Part shown: piece after piece, positions 24,867 through 33,064 of the stretch
Position numbering within the stretch: position 1 is the stretch's first letter
Layout: each line of letters begins with the position of its first letter
Assembly (NCBI RefSeq): GCF_004127445.1
Contig: NZ_QEXM01000025.1
Coordinates: 310,001-374,000, forward strand
From: Streptomyces alfalfae
GTDB taxonomy: Bacteria > Actinomycetota > Actinomycetes > Streptomycetales > Streptomycetaceae
Length of the DNA stretch: 64,000 bases
Direction of reading: 5' to 3'
Notes under the pieces: model-generated
Seen by the model: the letters and a program-made list of their open reading frames with translations, nothing else
The model's database searches: none
Told to the model about the DNA's origin: nothing
Made by a program: the position numbers and the translations under genes

Positions 24867-25372
24867 AGGCCGGGACCGCGGAGCTGGAGAAGGAGTCCTG
24901 GATCTCCGCCGTCCTGTTGGAGTGGGGCTCCTGCGGCCGCATCGTCTACGTCGATGACGTCCCGGTGGGGTTCGTGCTCTACGCACCTCCCGCGTACGTC
25001 CCGCGCTCGACCGCGTTTCCCACGAGCCCCGTCTCCCCGGATGCCGTGCAGTTGATAACGGCCTGGATCATGCCCGGTTACCAGGGCCAGGGGCTCGGTC
25101 GGGTGATCGTCCAGACGGTGGCGAAGGATCTGCTGCGCCGGGGGTTCAAGGCCATCGAGGCCTTCGGGGACGCGCGGTGGGAGGGGCCGGCCTGCATGCT
25201 GCCCGCGGACCATCTGCTGGCGGTGGGGTTCAAGACGGTCCGCCCGCACCCCAGCCATCCGCGGCTGCGGCTGGAGCTGCGGACGACACTGTCGTGGAAA
25301 GAGGACGTCGAGCTGGCGCTGGACCGGCTGTTGGGCGCGGTACAGAAGGAACCCGCGCTCCGGCCGCTCTGA
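24755..25372 (+). CDS. GNAT family N-acetyltransferase
   Basis: 205 residues with AGTGAGG 10 nt before the ATG. The acetyl-CoA motif A is LITAWIMPGYQGQGLGRVIVQTVAKDLLRRG (Q/RxxGxG/A type: YQGQGLG). The N-terminal part holds CRTCVFWELDP, unusual for GNATs, with Cys residues that might bind a metal. Conserved next to parB in Streptomyces; in mycobacteria this position between parB and thioredoxin holds the peptidoglycan regulator CwlM, which is absent here. Substrate unknown. Confidence 0.88.
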   Translation: MGRRLVPLTLDNLPDLPQRCRTCVFWELDPVSGQAAVKAGTAELEKESWISAVLLEWGSCGRIVYVDDVPVGFVLYAPPAYVPRSTAFPTSPVSPDAVQLITAWIMPGYQGQGLGRVIVQTVAKDLLRRGFKAIEAFGDARWEGPACMLPADHLLAVGFKTVRPHPSHPRLRLELRTTLSWKEDVELALDRLLGAVQKEPALRPL

Positions 25373-25375
25373 ACG

Positions 25376-25412
25376 ACGAATGGACCAGCCCCCGGGGGAC
25401 TGGTCCATTCGT
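25376..25412. terminator. Terminator between acetyltransferase and trxA
   Basis: A perfect 13-bp stem (25376-25388 with 25400-25412) on an 11-nt loop, between convergent genes. Its last base touches parS site 5. Confidence 0.8.
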
Positions 25413-25426
25413 GTTTCACGTGAAAC
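25413..25426. other. parS site 5
   Basis: Perfect 14-mer (16-mer 25412-25427 perfect) between the convergent acetyltransferase and trxA genes, directly joined to a terminator stem. Confidence 0.93.
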
Positions 25427-25461
25427 ATCGCCACCGATGGCGCGGTGACTAAGCCCTTGAG

Positions 25462-25794
25462 TTACTCCGCGATGAAGGCTTCGAGGTCACGCACGATCGC
25501 GGCCTTCGGCTTGGCGCCGACGATGGTCTTGGCGACCTCGCCATCCTGGTACACGTTCAGCGTCGGGATGGACATGACGCCGTACTTGGCAGCGGTACCG
25601 GGGTTCTCGTCGATGTTGAGCTTCACGATCTCGATCTTATCGCCGTGCTCGGCCGCGATCGCCTCGAGCGACGGGGCGATCTGGCGGCACGGACCGCACC
25701 AGGCGGCCCAGAAGTCCACCAGTACGGGCTTGTCGCTCTTGAGGACGTCCTCTTCGAAGGAGGCGTCGGTCACGTTCTTGAGGGTGCCGGCCAC
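25462..25794 (-). CDS. trxA: Thioredoxin
   Basis: 110 residues from the GTG at 25794, with AAGGAG 6 nt upstream. The active site is WCGPC (32-36) in VLVDFWAAWCGPCRQ, and the cis-proline loop is VMSIPTL. It reduces protein disulfides and is itself reduced by TrxB, encoded 37 bp upstream on the same strand. The frame extends to 25977 into trxB, but that part is shadow. Confidence 0.97.
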   Translation of the reverse strand: MAGTLKNVTDASFEEDVLKSDKPVLVDFWAAWCGPCRQIAPSLEAIAAEHGDKIEIVKLNIDENPGTAAKYGVMSIPTLNVYQDGEVAKTIVGAKPKAAIVRDLEAFIAE

Positions 25795-25831
25795 GGCAGT
25801 CTCCTTAACTTGTTGCGGGGGAAAGAGGGGG

Positions 25832-26794
25832 TCAGACGGTGGCGGCCGTGGCCGACTCGCTGTCGGCGAGGGCAGCGAGGTAGCGCTCGGCGTCCAGGGC
25901 GGCGGAGCAGCCGGTGCCGGCGGCCGTGATCGCCTGGCGGTAGGTGTGGTCGACGACGTCACCGGCGCCGAAGACACCGGTGAGGTTCGTCCGGGTCGAG
26001 GGGGCCGCGACCCGGAGGTAGCCCTCGTCGTCCAGGTCGAGCTGGCCCTTGAAGAGCTCGGTGCGCGGGTCGTGGCCGATGGCGATGAAGAGGCCGGTCA
26101 CCGGCAGCTCGGCCGTCTCGCCGGTCTTGAGGTTGCGGAGCGTCAGACCGGAGAGCTTCTGCTCGCCCTTGATCTCGGCGACCTCGCTGTCCCAGATGAA
26201 CTTGATCTTTGGGTCGGCGAAGGCACGCTCCTGCATCGCCTTGGAGGCGCGCAGGCTGTCGCGACGGTGCACGATCGTGACGGACTTGGCGAAGCGGGAG
26301 AGGAAGGTGGCCTCCTCCATCGCGGTGTCACCGCCGCCGATCACGGCGATGTCCTGGTCCTTGAAGAAGAAGCCGTCGCAGGTCGCGCACCAGGAGACGC
26401 CGCGTCCGGAGAGCGCGTCCTCGTTCGGCAGGCCGAGCTTGCGGTGCTGGGAGCCGGTCGTGACGATGACGGCCTTGGCGCGGTGCACGGTGCCCGCGGT
26501 GTCCGTCACGGTCTTGATCTCACCGCTGAGGTCGACGGCGACGACGTCGTCGGGGATGAGCTCGGCGCCGAAGCGCTCGGCCTGGGCGCGCATATTGTCC
26601 ATGAGCTCAGGACCCATGACCCCGTCCTGGAAGCCGGGGAAGTTCTCCACCTCGGTGGTGTTCATCAGCGCACCGCCGGCGGTGACGGCGCCCTCGAACA
26701 CCAGCGGCTTCAGCGACGCGCGCGCGGTGTAGAGCGCCGCCGTGTAGCCGGCGGGCCCGGAGCCGATGATGATCACGTTACGGACGTCGGTCAC
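25832..26794 (-). CDS. trxB: Thioredoxin reductase
   Basis: 320 residues from the GTG at 26794, preceded by GAGGAA. FAD site [12 protein letters not shown], redox pair CATC in [16 protein letters not shown] site [10 protein letters not shown], and FAD-binding end [21 protein letters not shown]. It transfers electrons from NADPH to TrxA. The trxB-trxA pair lies downstream of sigM and its anti-sigma gene, as in mycobacteria, which fits a link to thiol stress. Confidence 0.97.
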   Translation of the reverse strand: MTDVRNVIIIGSGPAGYTAALYTARASLKPLVFEGAVTAGGALMNTTEVENFPGFQDGVMGPELMDNMRAQAERFGAELIPDDVVAVDLSGEIKTVTDTAGTVHRAKAVIVTTGSQHRKLGLPNEDALSGRGVSWCATCDGFFFKDQDIAVIGGGDTAMEEATFLSRFAKSVTIVHRRDSLRASKAMQERAFADPKIKFIWDSEVAEIKGEQKLSGLTLRNLKTGETAELPVTGLFIAIGHDPRTELFKGQLDLDDEGYLRVAAPSTRTNLTGVFGAGDVVDHTYRQAITAAGTGCSAALDAERYLAALADSESATAATV

Positions 26795-27009
26795 GGCTTG
26801 ATTCCTCGTCTCTGGGGACTGCTGCGTACTGCTGGTGGGGGCCTGTCTCAGGGCTCTCACCCCACCCAACGGATCCTACGGGGCGTGCATTCCCGGTCGG
26901 GTCCGCGTGTACGGAAGCATGTCGGGGCCGGAGAGTGCGGTCGGCCACAACACCCCTGGCAGCGGACGCGAGTACCCATGAAGAGAAGGTGTGAAAAGAC
27001 GTCGGTCCG

Positions 27010-27972
27010 TCAGCCCTGGGGGTAGGAGTGCGTCAGCAGGACCTTGCCGGCCCGGGGCGAGGACTTGCCCACGCAGGCGGCGTCGACGACGTACGCGGAC
27101 ACCTGGGCGGCATCGGAGTCGTGCGGCACCACGACGAGATAGGCGCGCTTGCCTTCGTACGACCCCTCTTCGGCGGCGAGGGGGGTGCGGTCACCGATGC
27201 CGCGCTGGATGCACTCCGGCACTTGGGCCGCGGTCGCGCGCATCGGGGCGTCTTCCGGGGACTCAGGGCTGGAGCGCGGGCCGAAGGACTGCTTCCCGCC
27301 CTCGGACTTCTCATGGCCCGACTCCTTGCCGGCGTTCTCGGTGAGGAGATCGGCGACCCGTCCCTTGAGCCTCTCCCCGGAGAAGGACTCCGCCGAGTCA
27401 TGCCGCCCGGCGCTGGGGGTCGTGCCTTCGTCGTCGCCGACCGCCTGGATGAGCAGGGAACCGAGGCCGATGGCGGCCGCGGTGAAGACGGCTCCGAGCA
27501 CGGCCGTACGACGGCGCGGGCGCCGGGACGGCTTTGCGCGTCCGGGGCCGGTGGCGGCGCGCGGACGCCCGGCGGGGCGGTCGGCGGGTATGCCCGGGGT
27601 GGAGGGCGTCGATGTTTCACGTGAAACATCGACGGCCGAGGGCGCTCCGGAGGCGTCCGAGGCGTGTTCGAGGGTCCCTGTGTCCGGACTGCTCAGCGCA
27701 TGGCCGTCGGGTGCGAGGGAGTCCAGCAGTGCCTCGGCGGCCAGCGCCGCGTCGATGCGGCCCGCGATGTCGGCGGGCATGCGGGGCGGCTCCGGCAGCG
27801 TGCCGAGGGTGTCGCGGATCTCTTCGAGCGAGGCATAGACGTCGGCGCAGAGCTCACAGCCGTCCAGATGCCGCCGCACGGCGCTGGTGCGCGACGGGGA
27901 GAGGAGACCCTCGGTCAGGTCGGAGATCTCGGTGACCTCCGGGTGCCCGGCCGAGTCGGTCGTGGCTGTCAC
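27010..27972 (-). CDS. Membrane anti-sigma factor for SigM (zinc-finger type)
   Basis: 320 residues from a GTG that overlaps the sigM stop by 4 bp. The N-terminal anti-sigma domain has LLSPSRTSAVRRHLDGCELC with the HxxxCxxC zinc motif. A membrane helix (TAVLGAVFTAAAIGLGSLLI, about 185-205) separates it from an outer domain with two Cys (QVPECIQRGIG, VVDAACVGKSS). The VSRET stretch at 116-120 is encoded by parS site 6. By analogy with RsmA (Rv3912) it holds SigM inactive until a signal arrives. The outer domain is longer than in mycobacterial RsmA, from memory. Confidence 0.88.
   Translation of the reverse strand: MTATTDSAGHPEVTEISDLTEGLLSPSRTSAVRRHLDGCELCADVYASLEEIRDTLGTLPEPPRMPADIAGRIDAALAAEALLDSLAPDGHALSSPDTGTLEHASDASGAPSAVDVSRETSTPSTPGIPADRPAGRPRAATGPGRAKPSRRPRRRTAVLGAVFTAAAIGLGSLLIQAVGDDEGTTPSAGRHDSAESFSGERLKGRVADLLTENAGKESGHEKSEGGKQSFGPRSSPESPEDAPMRATAAQVPECIQRGIGDRTPLAAEEGSYEGKRAYLVVVPHDSDAAQVSAYVVDAACVGKSSPRAGKVLLTHSYPQG
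27614..27627. other. parS site 6, inside the anti-sigma gene
   Basis: Perfect 14-mer (16-mer 27613-27628 perfect) encoding VSRET, residues 116-120 of the anti-sigma factor, in its cytoplasmic linker. Confidence 0.93.
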
Positions 27973-28703
27973 GCTCGCCCACCTCCGCCCTTCACGGCAG
28001 CTGAATCGCTTGGTCCTGCGTCTCGTGGTCCCGCTGCCGGTGGGACGGATGCCCCCTGCGTCCGGTTCCTTTCCGGGGCAGACTTCTCGCTCCCCCCGGC
28101 GTCGCCGCTCTTGGTCCCCCGCGCACTCGTGCCCGTACGCAGGTGGGTGAGGAGCGGCAGAAGTCTGGCTCTGCCCCGGGCGCAGCGGCTCTTGACGGTG
28201 CCGCTCGGCACGTCGAGCACCCGTGCCGCCTCCGCCACCGGATAACCCTGCATGTCGACCAGGACGAGAGCGGCGCGTTGATCGTGCGGGAGGGTGCCCA
28301 GGGCCTCCACCAGCTCGCGGTGGAGGTCGCCGCGCTCGACCGGCTCGGCCGCGGACTCCTCGGGCTCCAGGAGCTGGTCGAGGCGCTCGGTGTCGTCGAT
28401 CGGCGATGTCTTGCGCGAGGCGGCCTTGCGGGCGCGGTCGAGGCAGGCGTTCACGGTGATGCGGTGCAGCCACGTCGTCACGGCGGACTGGCCCCGGAAG
28501 GTGTGGGCGGCGCGGTAGGCGGAGACGAGGGCGTCCTGCACCGCGTCGGCCGCCTCCTCGCGGTCCCCGAGGGTCCGCAGGGCCACGGCCCACAGCCGGT
28601 CGCGGTGGCGCCGGACGATCTCACCGAAGGCGTCCTTGTCGCCGGCGACGTGGCGGGCGAGGAGGTCCTTGTCGCTGATGTCGCCGCGCGCGGTGTCGTC
28701 CAC
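27969..28703 (-). CDS. sigM: ECF RNA polymerase sigma factor SigM
   Basis: 244 residues from GTG with GGAGG upstream. Region 2 is FGEIVRRHRDRLWAVALRTL with DAVQDALVSAYRAAHTF. Region 4 is LPHDQRAALVLVDMQGYPVAEAA plus VPSGTVKSRCARGRARLL. The last 60 residues are a disordered tail rich in Gly/Pro/Ala/Arg, longer than in most ECF factors. Partner of the anti-sigma factor encoded 4 bp overlapping downstream. Position beside trxB and murJ matches mycobacterial sigM. Confidence 0.93.
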   Translation of the reverse strand: MDDTARGDISDKDLLARHVAGDKDAFGEIVRRHRDRLWAVALRTLGDREEAADAVQDALVSAYRAAHTFRGQSAVTTWLHRITVNACLDRARKAASRKTSPIDDTERLDQLLEPEESAAEPVERGDLHRELVEALGTLPHDQRAALVLVDMQGYPVAEAARVLDVPSGTVKSRCARGRARLLPLLTHLRTGTSARGTKSGDAGGSEKSAPERNRTQGASVPPAAGPRDAGPSDSAAVKGGGGRA

Positions 28704-28747
28704 CGTCGAACCCCCTCCCCCCCAGTGAGCCTCGGCGAGCCGATTCC

Positions 28748-30463
28748 TCAGCCCTTGAACCGCACGTCCGTGATGGCCTGCTTGTAACCGGCCCGGTAGT
28801 AGCCGTCGGGACCGGAGTTCGGCAGAGCCGTCAGCCAGAGGAGCACGTACCGCGACTTCACCGGCTTCTTGGCCGAGATCTTCGCGGTGGTGTCCGAGGT
28901 GGTGACGCCGCCGATCTTCTTCATCGAATCGATCCCTGTCGAGGGCGTCAAGGAGTCCGCGACATACAGGGTGGCCGTGGTGTGAGAACCGCCGTATTTG
29001 AGCGCTATCGACGCGTCCGAGACGTCCTGTGCCGATCCGAGGTCGTAGACGATACCGACGCCGGGCTTGTACGGGGCGATCTCAGGGCCGTCGTTGAACG
29101 TCTTGGTGCGCCACAGCGAGGAGCTGTCCTTGTCGTAGGTGTTCCCCACGCTCTCCGGGGACTGGGCGGGGCCCTTGACGACGTACTCCCGCGCGTCCTC
29201 GATGCTGATCGGCTTCTTGGGCCTGGGCTGGTTCTTGTCGCCGCCGCCATTGGTCTGCGTCGTGCCGTCGGAGTCCCCGGAATTCTCGCGGTCCATCAGG
29301 GCATCCGCGAGCTGCCAGCTGCCGAGGCCGAGCGCGGCGATGAGCAGCGCGGACACGGCCCACTTGAGGGCCCTGCCCGTACGGCTCTGCAGCGGGGGCG
29401 GCGGGGGCACGACGGGCTGGGTGGCGCCGAGGTGGGCCGCGGGGCGGTTGTACGCGCCCTGCTGGTACGAGGTGCGCTGGTACTCGGGGGGCGCGGTGAA
29501 GGCGGGCTCCGGCGGACGGATGCGGGGCATCTCGCCGATCGCCTTGACCAGCTCCTCGGGCGTCGTGCACGGCGGGTCCTGGCGGGAGGCCGTCGCCCCG
29601 TCGTTGACGAGCGCCCGCATGGCCAGCTCGGAGAGGCCGCGGTGGACTCCGGCGCGTACCTGGTCGGGGGCGATGAGGCCCACGTCCTTGGGCAGGCCCG
29701 AGAGGCCGTAGGCGTCGTCCTCGTAGGGCCAGCGCTGGGTCAGGGCCGCGTACAGGAGGGCGCCGATCGCCTCGGTGTCCGTGCGCTGCGGGGTATCGGA
29801 CTCGATGCCGCGCAGCGCGGCGTTCACCGCGAGACCGCGGATGCGGTACTGACCGGTGGAGGTGCGCAGGACGGCCCCCGGGGTCAGCCGCAGGTGGGCG
29901 AGGCCCTCCCGGTGCGCGGCGGCCATGGCCTGGGACACCTGGCTGACGAGTTGATACGCCTCGTGTGCCTCCAGCGGGCCCGCGGCGAGGACCGCGGTCA
30001 GTTCCGTGGCGTCCGGAAGCCACTCGTGGACGACGTAGACGAGGTCGTTCTCCTCGACGGCGTCCAGGACCTGCACGAAACGCGGGTCTCCCAGAAGGGC
30101 CGAGGAACGCGCCGCGGCCAGCACCGAGCGGGCCCGCGGATGGTCCGCGGGCAGCAGGTGCACGCCGACGGCACGGCGGAGTTTCTCGTCCACCGCGCGC
30201 CAACTGCTGAAGCCGTCCAGACGGGTGACGCACTCTTCGAGGCGGTAGCGTCTGGCGAGCTTGTGACCGCTGTGCAGCTCTGGGGGTGAGGTCGTCCCTC
30301 GGCTCTCGGGCTTGTCGGTCTCCGCCCCGTCTTCGTCAGCTGCCGTGTCCCGCTCCCGGGTCTGGGCCGCCCCGTCGGCCGTGGCCTTCTCCGCCTTGGC
30401 GGTCAGCGGCTCGTCACCACTGTTGTCTGCCACGTCGACGGCAGCCGTGCTCCGTTCCGCCAC
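28748..30463 (-). CDS. Membrane pseudokinase of the MviN/FhaA type
   Basis: 571 residues from GTG. Residues about 65-300 have a protein-kinase fold, but the key residues are gone: the HRDxKPxN loop reads HLRLTPGAVL (about 180), the DFG position reads IRGLAVN, and the catalytic Lys position reads AVGVHLLP. Then come a Pro-rich linker, one membrane helix (ALKWAVSALLIAALGLGSWQ, about 365-385) and an outer beta domain (VGIVYDLGSAQDVSDASIAL and after) that looks like a discoidin/F5-8 carbohydrate-binding fold. In M. tuberculosis the same domains are fused to MviN (Rv3910); here they are a separate gene 118 bp downstream of murJ. Confidence 0.85.
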   Translation of the reverse strand: MAERSTAAVDVADNSGDEPLTAKAEKATADGAAQTRERDTAADEDGAETDKPESRGTTSPPELHSGHKLARRYRLEECVTRLDGFSSWRAVDEKLRRAVGVHLLPADHPRARSVLAAARSSALLGDPRFVQVLDAVEENDLVYVVHEWLPDATELTAVLAAGPLEAHEAYQLVSQVSQAMAAAHREGLAHLRLTPGAVLRTSTGQYRIRGLAVNAALRGIESDTPQRTDTEAIGALLYAALTQRWPYEDDAYGLSGLPKDVGLIAPDQVRAGVHRGLSELAMRALVNDGATASRQDPPCTTPEELVKAIGEMPRIRPPEPAFTAPPEYQRTSYQQGAYNRPAAHLGATQPVVPPPPPLQSRTGRALKWAVSALLIAALGLGSWQLADALMDRENSGDSDGTTQTNGGGDKNQPRPKKPISIEDAREYVVKGPAQSPESVGNTYDKDSSSLWRTKTFNDGPEIAPYKPGVGIVYDLGSAQDVSDASIALKYGGSHTTATLYVADSLTPSTGIDSMKKIGGVTTSDTTAKISAKKPVKSRYVLLWLTALPNSGPDGYYRAGYKQAITDVRFKG

Positions 30464-30581
30464 CGTCGTTCCTGCCTCCCCATCCGTTGCGCTTCGTCAG
30501 ACGCCAAAGCCAATTGTGCCCACAGTCCGGTGCTATGCACGACACGCGGTAGCGAACGATGGTTGTGCGGTAGCGCTCATC

Positions 30582-33017
30582 TCAGCGTCCGAGACGGCCG
30601 CGGACCATGCCGACCATCGAATTGAGCTCCGCGATCCGCATTTTTCGGGCGGCCACGAAGAACACGGCGATGAGCGCGACGCCACCCGCGACCAGCGCGA
30701 CCAGAGAGGGCAGCGCCCCCGTGCCCAGGGCCCGCAGGATGGCGAAGCCGACGGCGCCGCCCACCAGGGCCGCCGGGATCGACGCCCCGAAGAGCCGGGT
30801 GTACGTACGTGCCACCTGTGCGCCGTCCAGATCGCCGCCCAGCCGCGTGCGCAGGCGCCGCCAGGCCACACCCACTCCGACCGCGTACGCGAGGCCGTAG
30901 GAGGCTCCCATGCCGACGACGGCCCACCGGGCGGGCAGGACGAAGAAGCAGAGCGCCGAGGCCGCCGCGTTGACCGCGGCCACGATGAGGGTGTTGTAGA
31001 ACGGCGTGCGCGTGTCCTCGTAGGCGTAGAACCCGCGCAGGACGACGTACTGGACCGAGTACGGGATCAGGCCGAGCCCGAAGGCCATCAGGATGTAGCC
31101 GATGTTCTGCGCGCCCGAGCCGGAGCCCGCGTACAGCAGCGTCGCCATCGGGACGCCGAGGGCGAGGAAGGCGAAGGCGCACGGCACGATCGCCACCGCC
31201 GAGGTGCGCAGACCGTACGAGATGTCGTCACGGACGGCGGCGGGGTCGTCGTCGTTCGCGGACCGGGAGATGCGCGGCAGGACCGCGGTCATCACGGAGA
31301 CCGTGATGATGGCCTGCGGCATCTGCCACAGGAGCAGCGCGTAGTTGTACGCGGTGATGCCCGTGCCGGAGTGGCCCTGGCCGGAGGCCGTCGTACCGGC
31401 GCTGGTGGCCAGCTGGGTGACGACGACCATGCCGAGCTGGTTGGCGAGGACGAAGAAGAAGGTCCACTTCGCCAGCCGCGCGGCCTTGCCGAGACCGTGT
31501 CCGCGCCAGTCGAAGCGGAGGCGGATCTTGAACCCGGCCTCGCGCAGGTACGGAAGCATGGCCAGCGACTGCACGACGAGGCCGAGCAGCGTGCCGAGGC
31601 CGAGCAGGCGTACGCCGTCCGGCGTGATGTTGGCGGGGGCGACACCGGAGTCGGTGAAGCTTCCGAAGGCCCAGATGAAGGCGCCGAAGGTGGCGATGAC
31701 CACGATGTTGTTGAGGACCGGGGTCCACATCATCGCGCCGAAACGGCCGCGGGCGTTGAGGATCTGCCCGAGCACGACGTGCACGCCCATGAAGAACATG
31801 GTCGGGATGCAGAAGCGCGCGAAGGTGACGGTGACCTCCATGCGGACGGGGTCGCTCGCGATCGTCGGCGACATCAGCCGCACGAACATCGGAGCCGCCA
31901 CCACGCAGATCACGGTGACGCCCGCGAGCAGCACCATGACCAGGGTGAGGAGCCGGTTGGCGTAGCCCTCGCCGCCGTCCTCGTCCTTCTTCATGGCGCG
32001 CACGAGCTGCGGGATGAACACCGCGTTCAGGGCGCCGCCGCCGACCAGGACGTAGATCATCGTCGGCAGGGTGTTCGCGACCTGGTACGAGTCGTTGAGC
32101 GTGGCGACGCCGATCGCGGCCGCCATGACGAGCGTGCGCAGGAAGCCGGTGAGGCGGGAGACGATCGTGCCCGCCGCCATCAGGGCGCTCGACTTCAGCA
32201 GGCTGGAGGCGCGGCCGCCCGACTTCGCCGCGGGCGCCGGCGCGGAGGCGGGCGCCGGAGCCGGTTCGGGGGCCGGGGCCGGGACGATCGGCTGGTCGGC
32301 GGGTGCGTAGCCGCCGTCGACGGGCTGCTGGTAGCCGTTGCCCTCGGGGTAGCCCTGGCCCTGGTAGCCGCCGCCCTGCGGGTAACCGCTCCCCTGGGGG
32401 GAGCCCTGGCCCTGGTTCTGCGGGTGCCCGTGGCCCTGCGGGTAGCCGCCGCCCTGCTGATAACCGCCTTGCTGGTAGCCGTCCTGTTGATAACCGCCCT
32501 GCTGAACGCCCTGCTGGTACTCGGCCTGCCGGCCGCCGTATCCGCCGGCCTGCTGGTCGCGGTAGAGATGCGCGAAGGCGTCCGGCTCGTGGTACTCCTC
32601 GCCGGCCTGGGTCACCAGGTCGTCGACGCCCACGAACTGCGTCGTACGGGCGTCGTCGCCGTACGGCAGGTGCCGCGAGGGGCCCTCCGGCTCCGGGGCC
32701 GGGGGCTGCGCCCAGACGCGGGGGTCCGGCGCGTGCTCCGAGACGGGCGGCCGGCCGTAGAGCGGCTGCTGGGGGTAGGTGCCGGGCGGCGGCGGGGGGT
32801 GCGCCGCGCGGTCGTAGAGCGCTTCGGCGACCGGGTCCTGGGCGGAGAGGTCCTGTCCGCGGTAGGGGTCCTGGTCGTAGGCGTCCTGGAGGTACACGTC
32901 GGGCGCGGGCTGCGGTGGGACCTGCTGCCCGTGGTCGCCGGGGCCCGGAGGGGGGCCGCCGGCCGGGCCAGGGCCACCCGAGCCCTCGCCACGGTCACCG
33001 TCGTACGGCGCGTTCAT
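30582..33017 (-). CDS. murJ: Lipid II flippase MurJ (MviN)
   Basis: 811 residues. The first about 270 are a cytoplasmic, disordered Gly/Gln/Pro/Tyr-rich region with repeats such as YQQGGYQQDG. From SLLKSSALMAAGTIVSRLTG the MOP-family fold follows with about 14 membrane helices, including GGGALNAVFIPQLVRAM and the Arg residues of the central cavity. It moves lipid II across the membrane for peptidoglycan growth. The N-terminal extension is far longer than in E. coli MurJ (511 residues). Forms a unit with the DUF6049 gene upstream and the pseudokinase downstream. Confidence 0.95.
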   Translation of the reverse strand: MNAPYDGDRGEGSGGPGPAGGPPPGPGDHGQQVPPQPAPDVYLQDAYDQDPYRGQDLSAQDPVAEALYDRAAHPPPPPGTYPQQPLYGRPPVSEHAPDPRVWAQPPAPEPEGPSRHLPYGDDARTTQFVGVDDLVTQAGEEYHEPDAFAHLYRDQQAGGYGGRQAEYQQGVQQGGYQQDGYQQGGYQQGGGYPQGHGHPQNQGQGSPQGSGYPQGGGYQGQGYPEGNGYQQPVDGGYAPADQPIVPAPAPEPAPAPASAPAPAAKSGGRASSLLKSSALMAAGTIVSRLTGFLRTLVMAAAIGVATLNDSYQVANTLPTMIYVLVGGGALNAVFIPQLVRAMKKDEDGGEGYANRLLTLVMVLLAGVTVICVVAAPMFVRLMSPTIASDPVRMEVTVTFARFCIPTMFFMGVHVVLGQILNARGRFGAMMWTPVLNNIVVIATFGAFIWAFGSFTDSGVAPANITPDGVRLLGLGTLLGLVVQSLAMLPYLREAGFKIRLRFDWRGHGLGKAARLAKWTFFFVLANQLGMVVVTQLATSAGTTASGQGHSGTGITAYNYALLLWQMPQAIITVSVMTAVLPRISRSANDDDPAAVRDDISYGLRTSAVAIVPCAFAFLALGVPMATLLYAGSGSGAQNIGYILMAFGLGLIPYSVQYVVLRGFYAYEDTRTPFYNTLIVAAVNAAASALCFFVLPARWAVVGMGASYGLAYAVGVGVAWRRLRTRLGGDLDGAQVARTYTRLFGASIPAALVGGAVGFAILRALGTGALPSLVALVAGGVALIAVFFVAARKMRIAELNSMVGMVRGRLGR

Positions 33018-33064
33018 GGATTACCCCACCTCATCGTCCCCGGGCCCACCGGCCACGACATCGC

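Noticed and set aside
25445..27025. 526-residue plus-strand open frame
   Set aside because: Runs antisense through trxA and trxB and has no domain.
32320..32560. Repeat array in the minus-strand gene at 30.6-33.0 kb as a mobile element
   Set aside because: It is the Gln/Gly/Tyr-rich repeat coding of the MurJ N-terminal tail.
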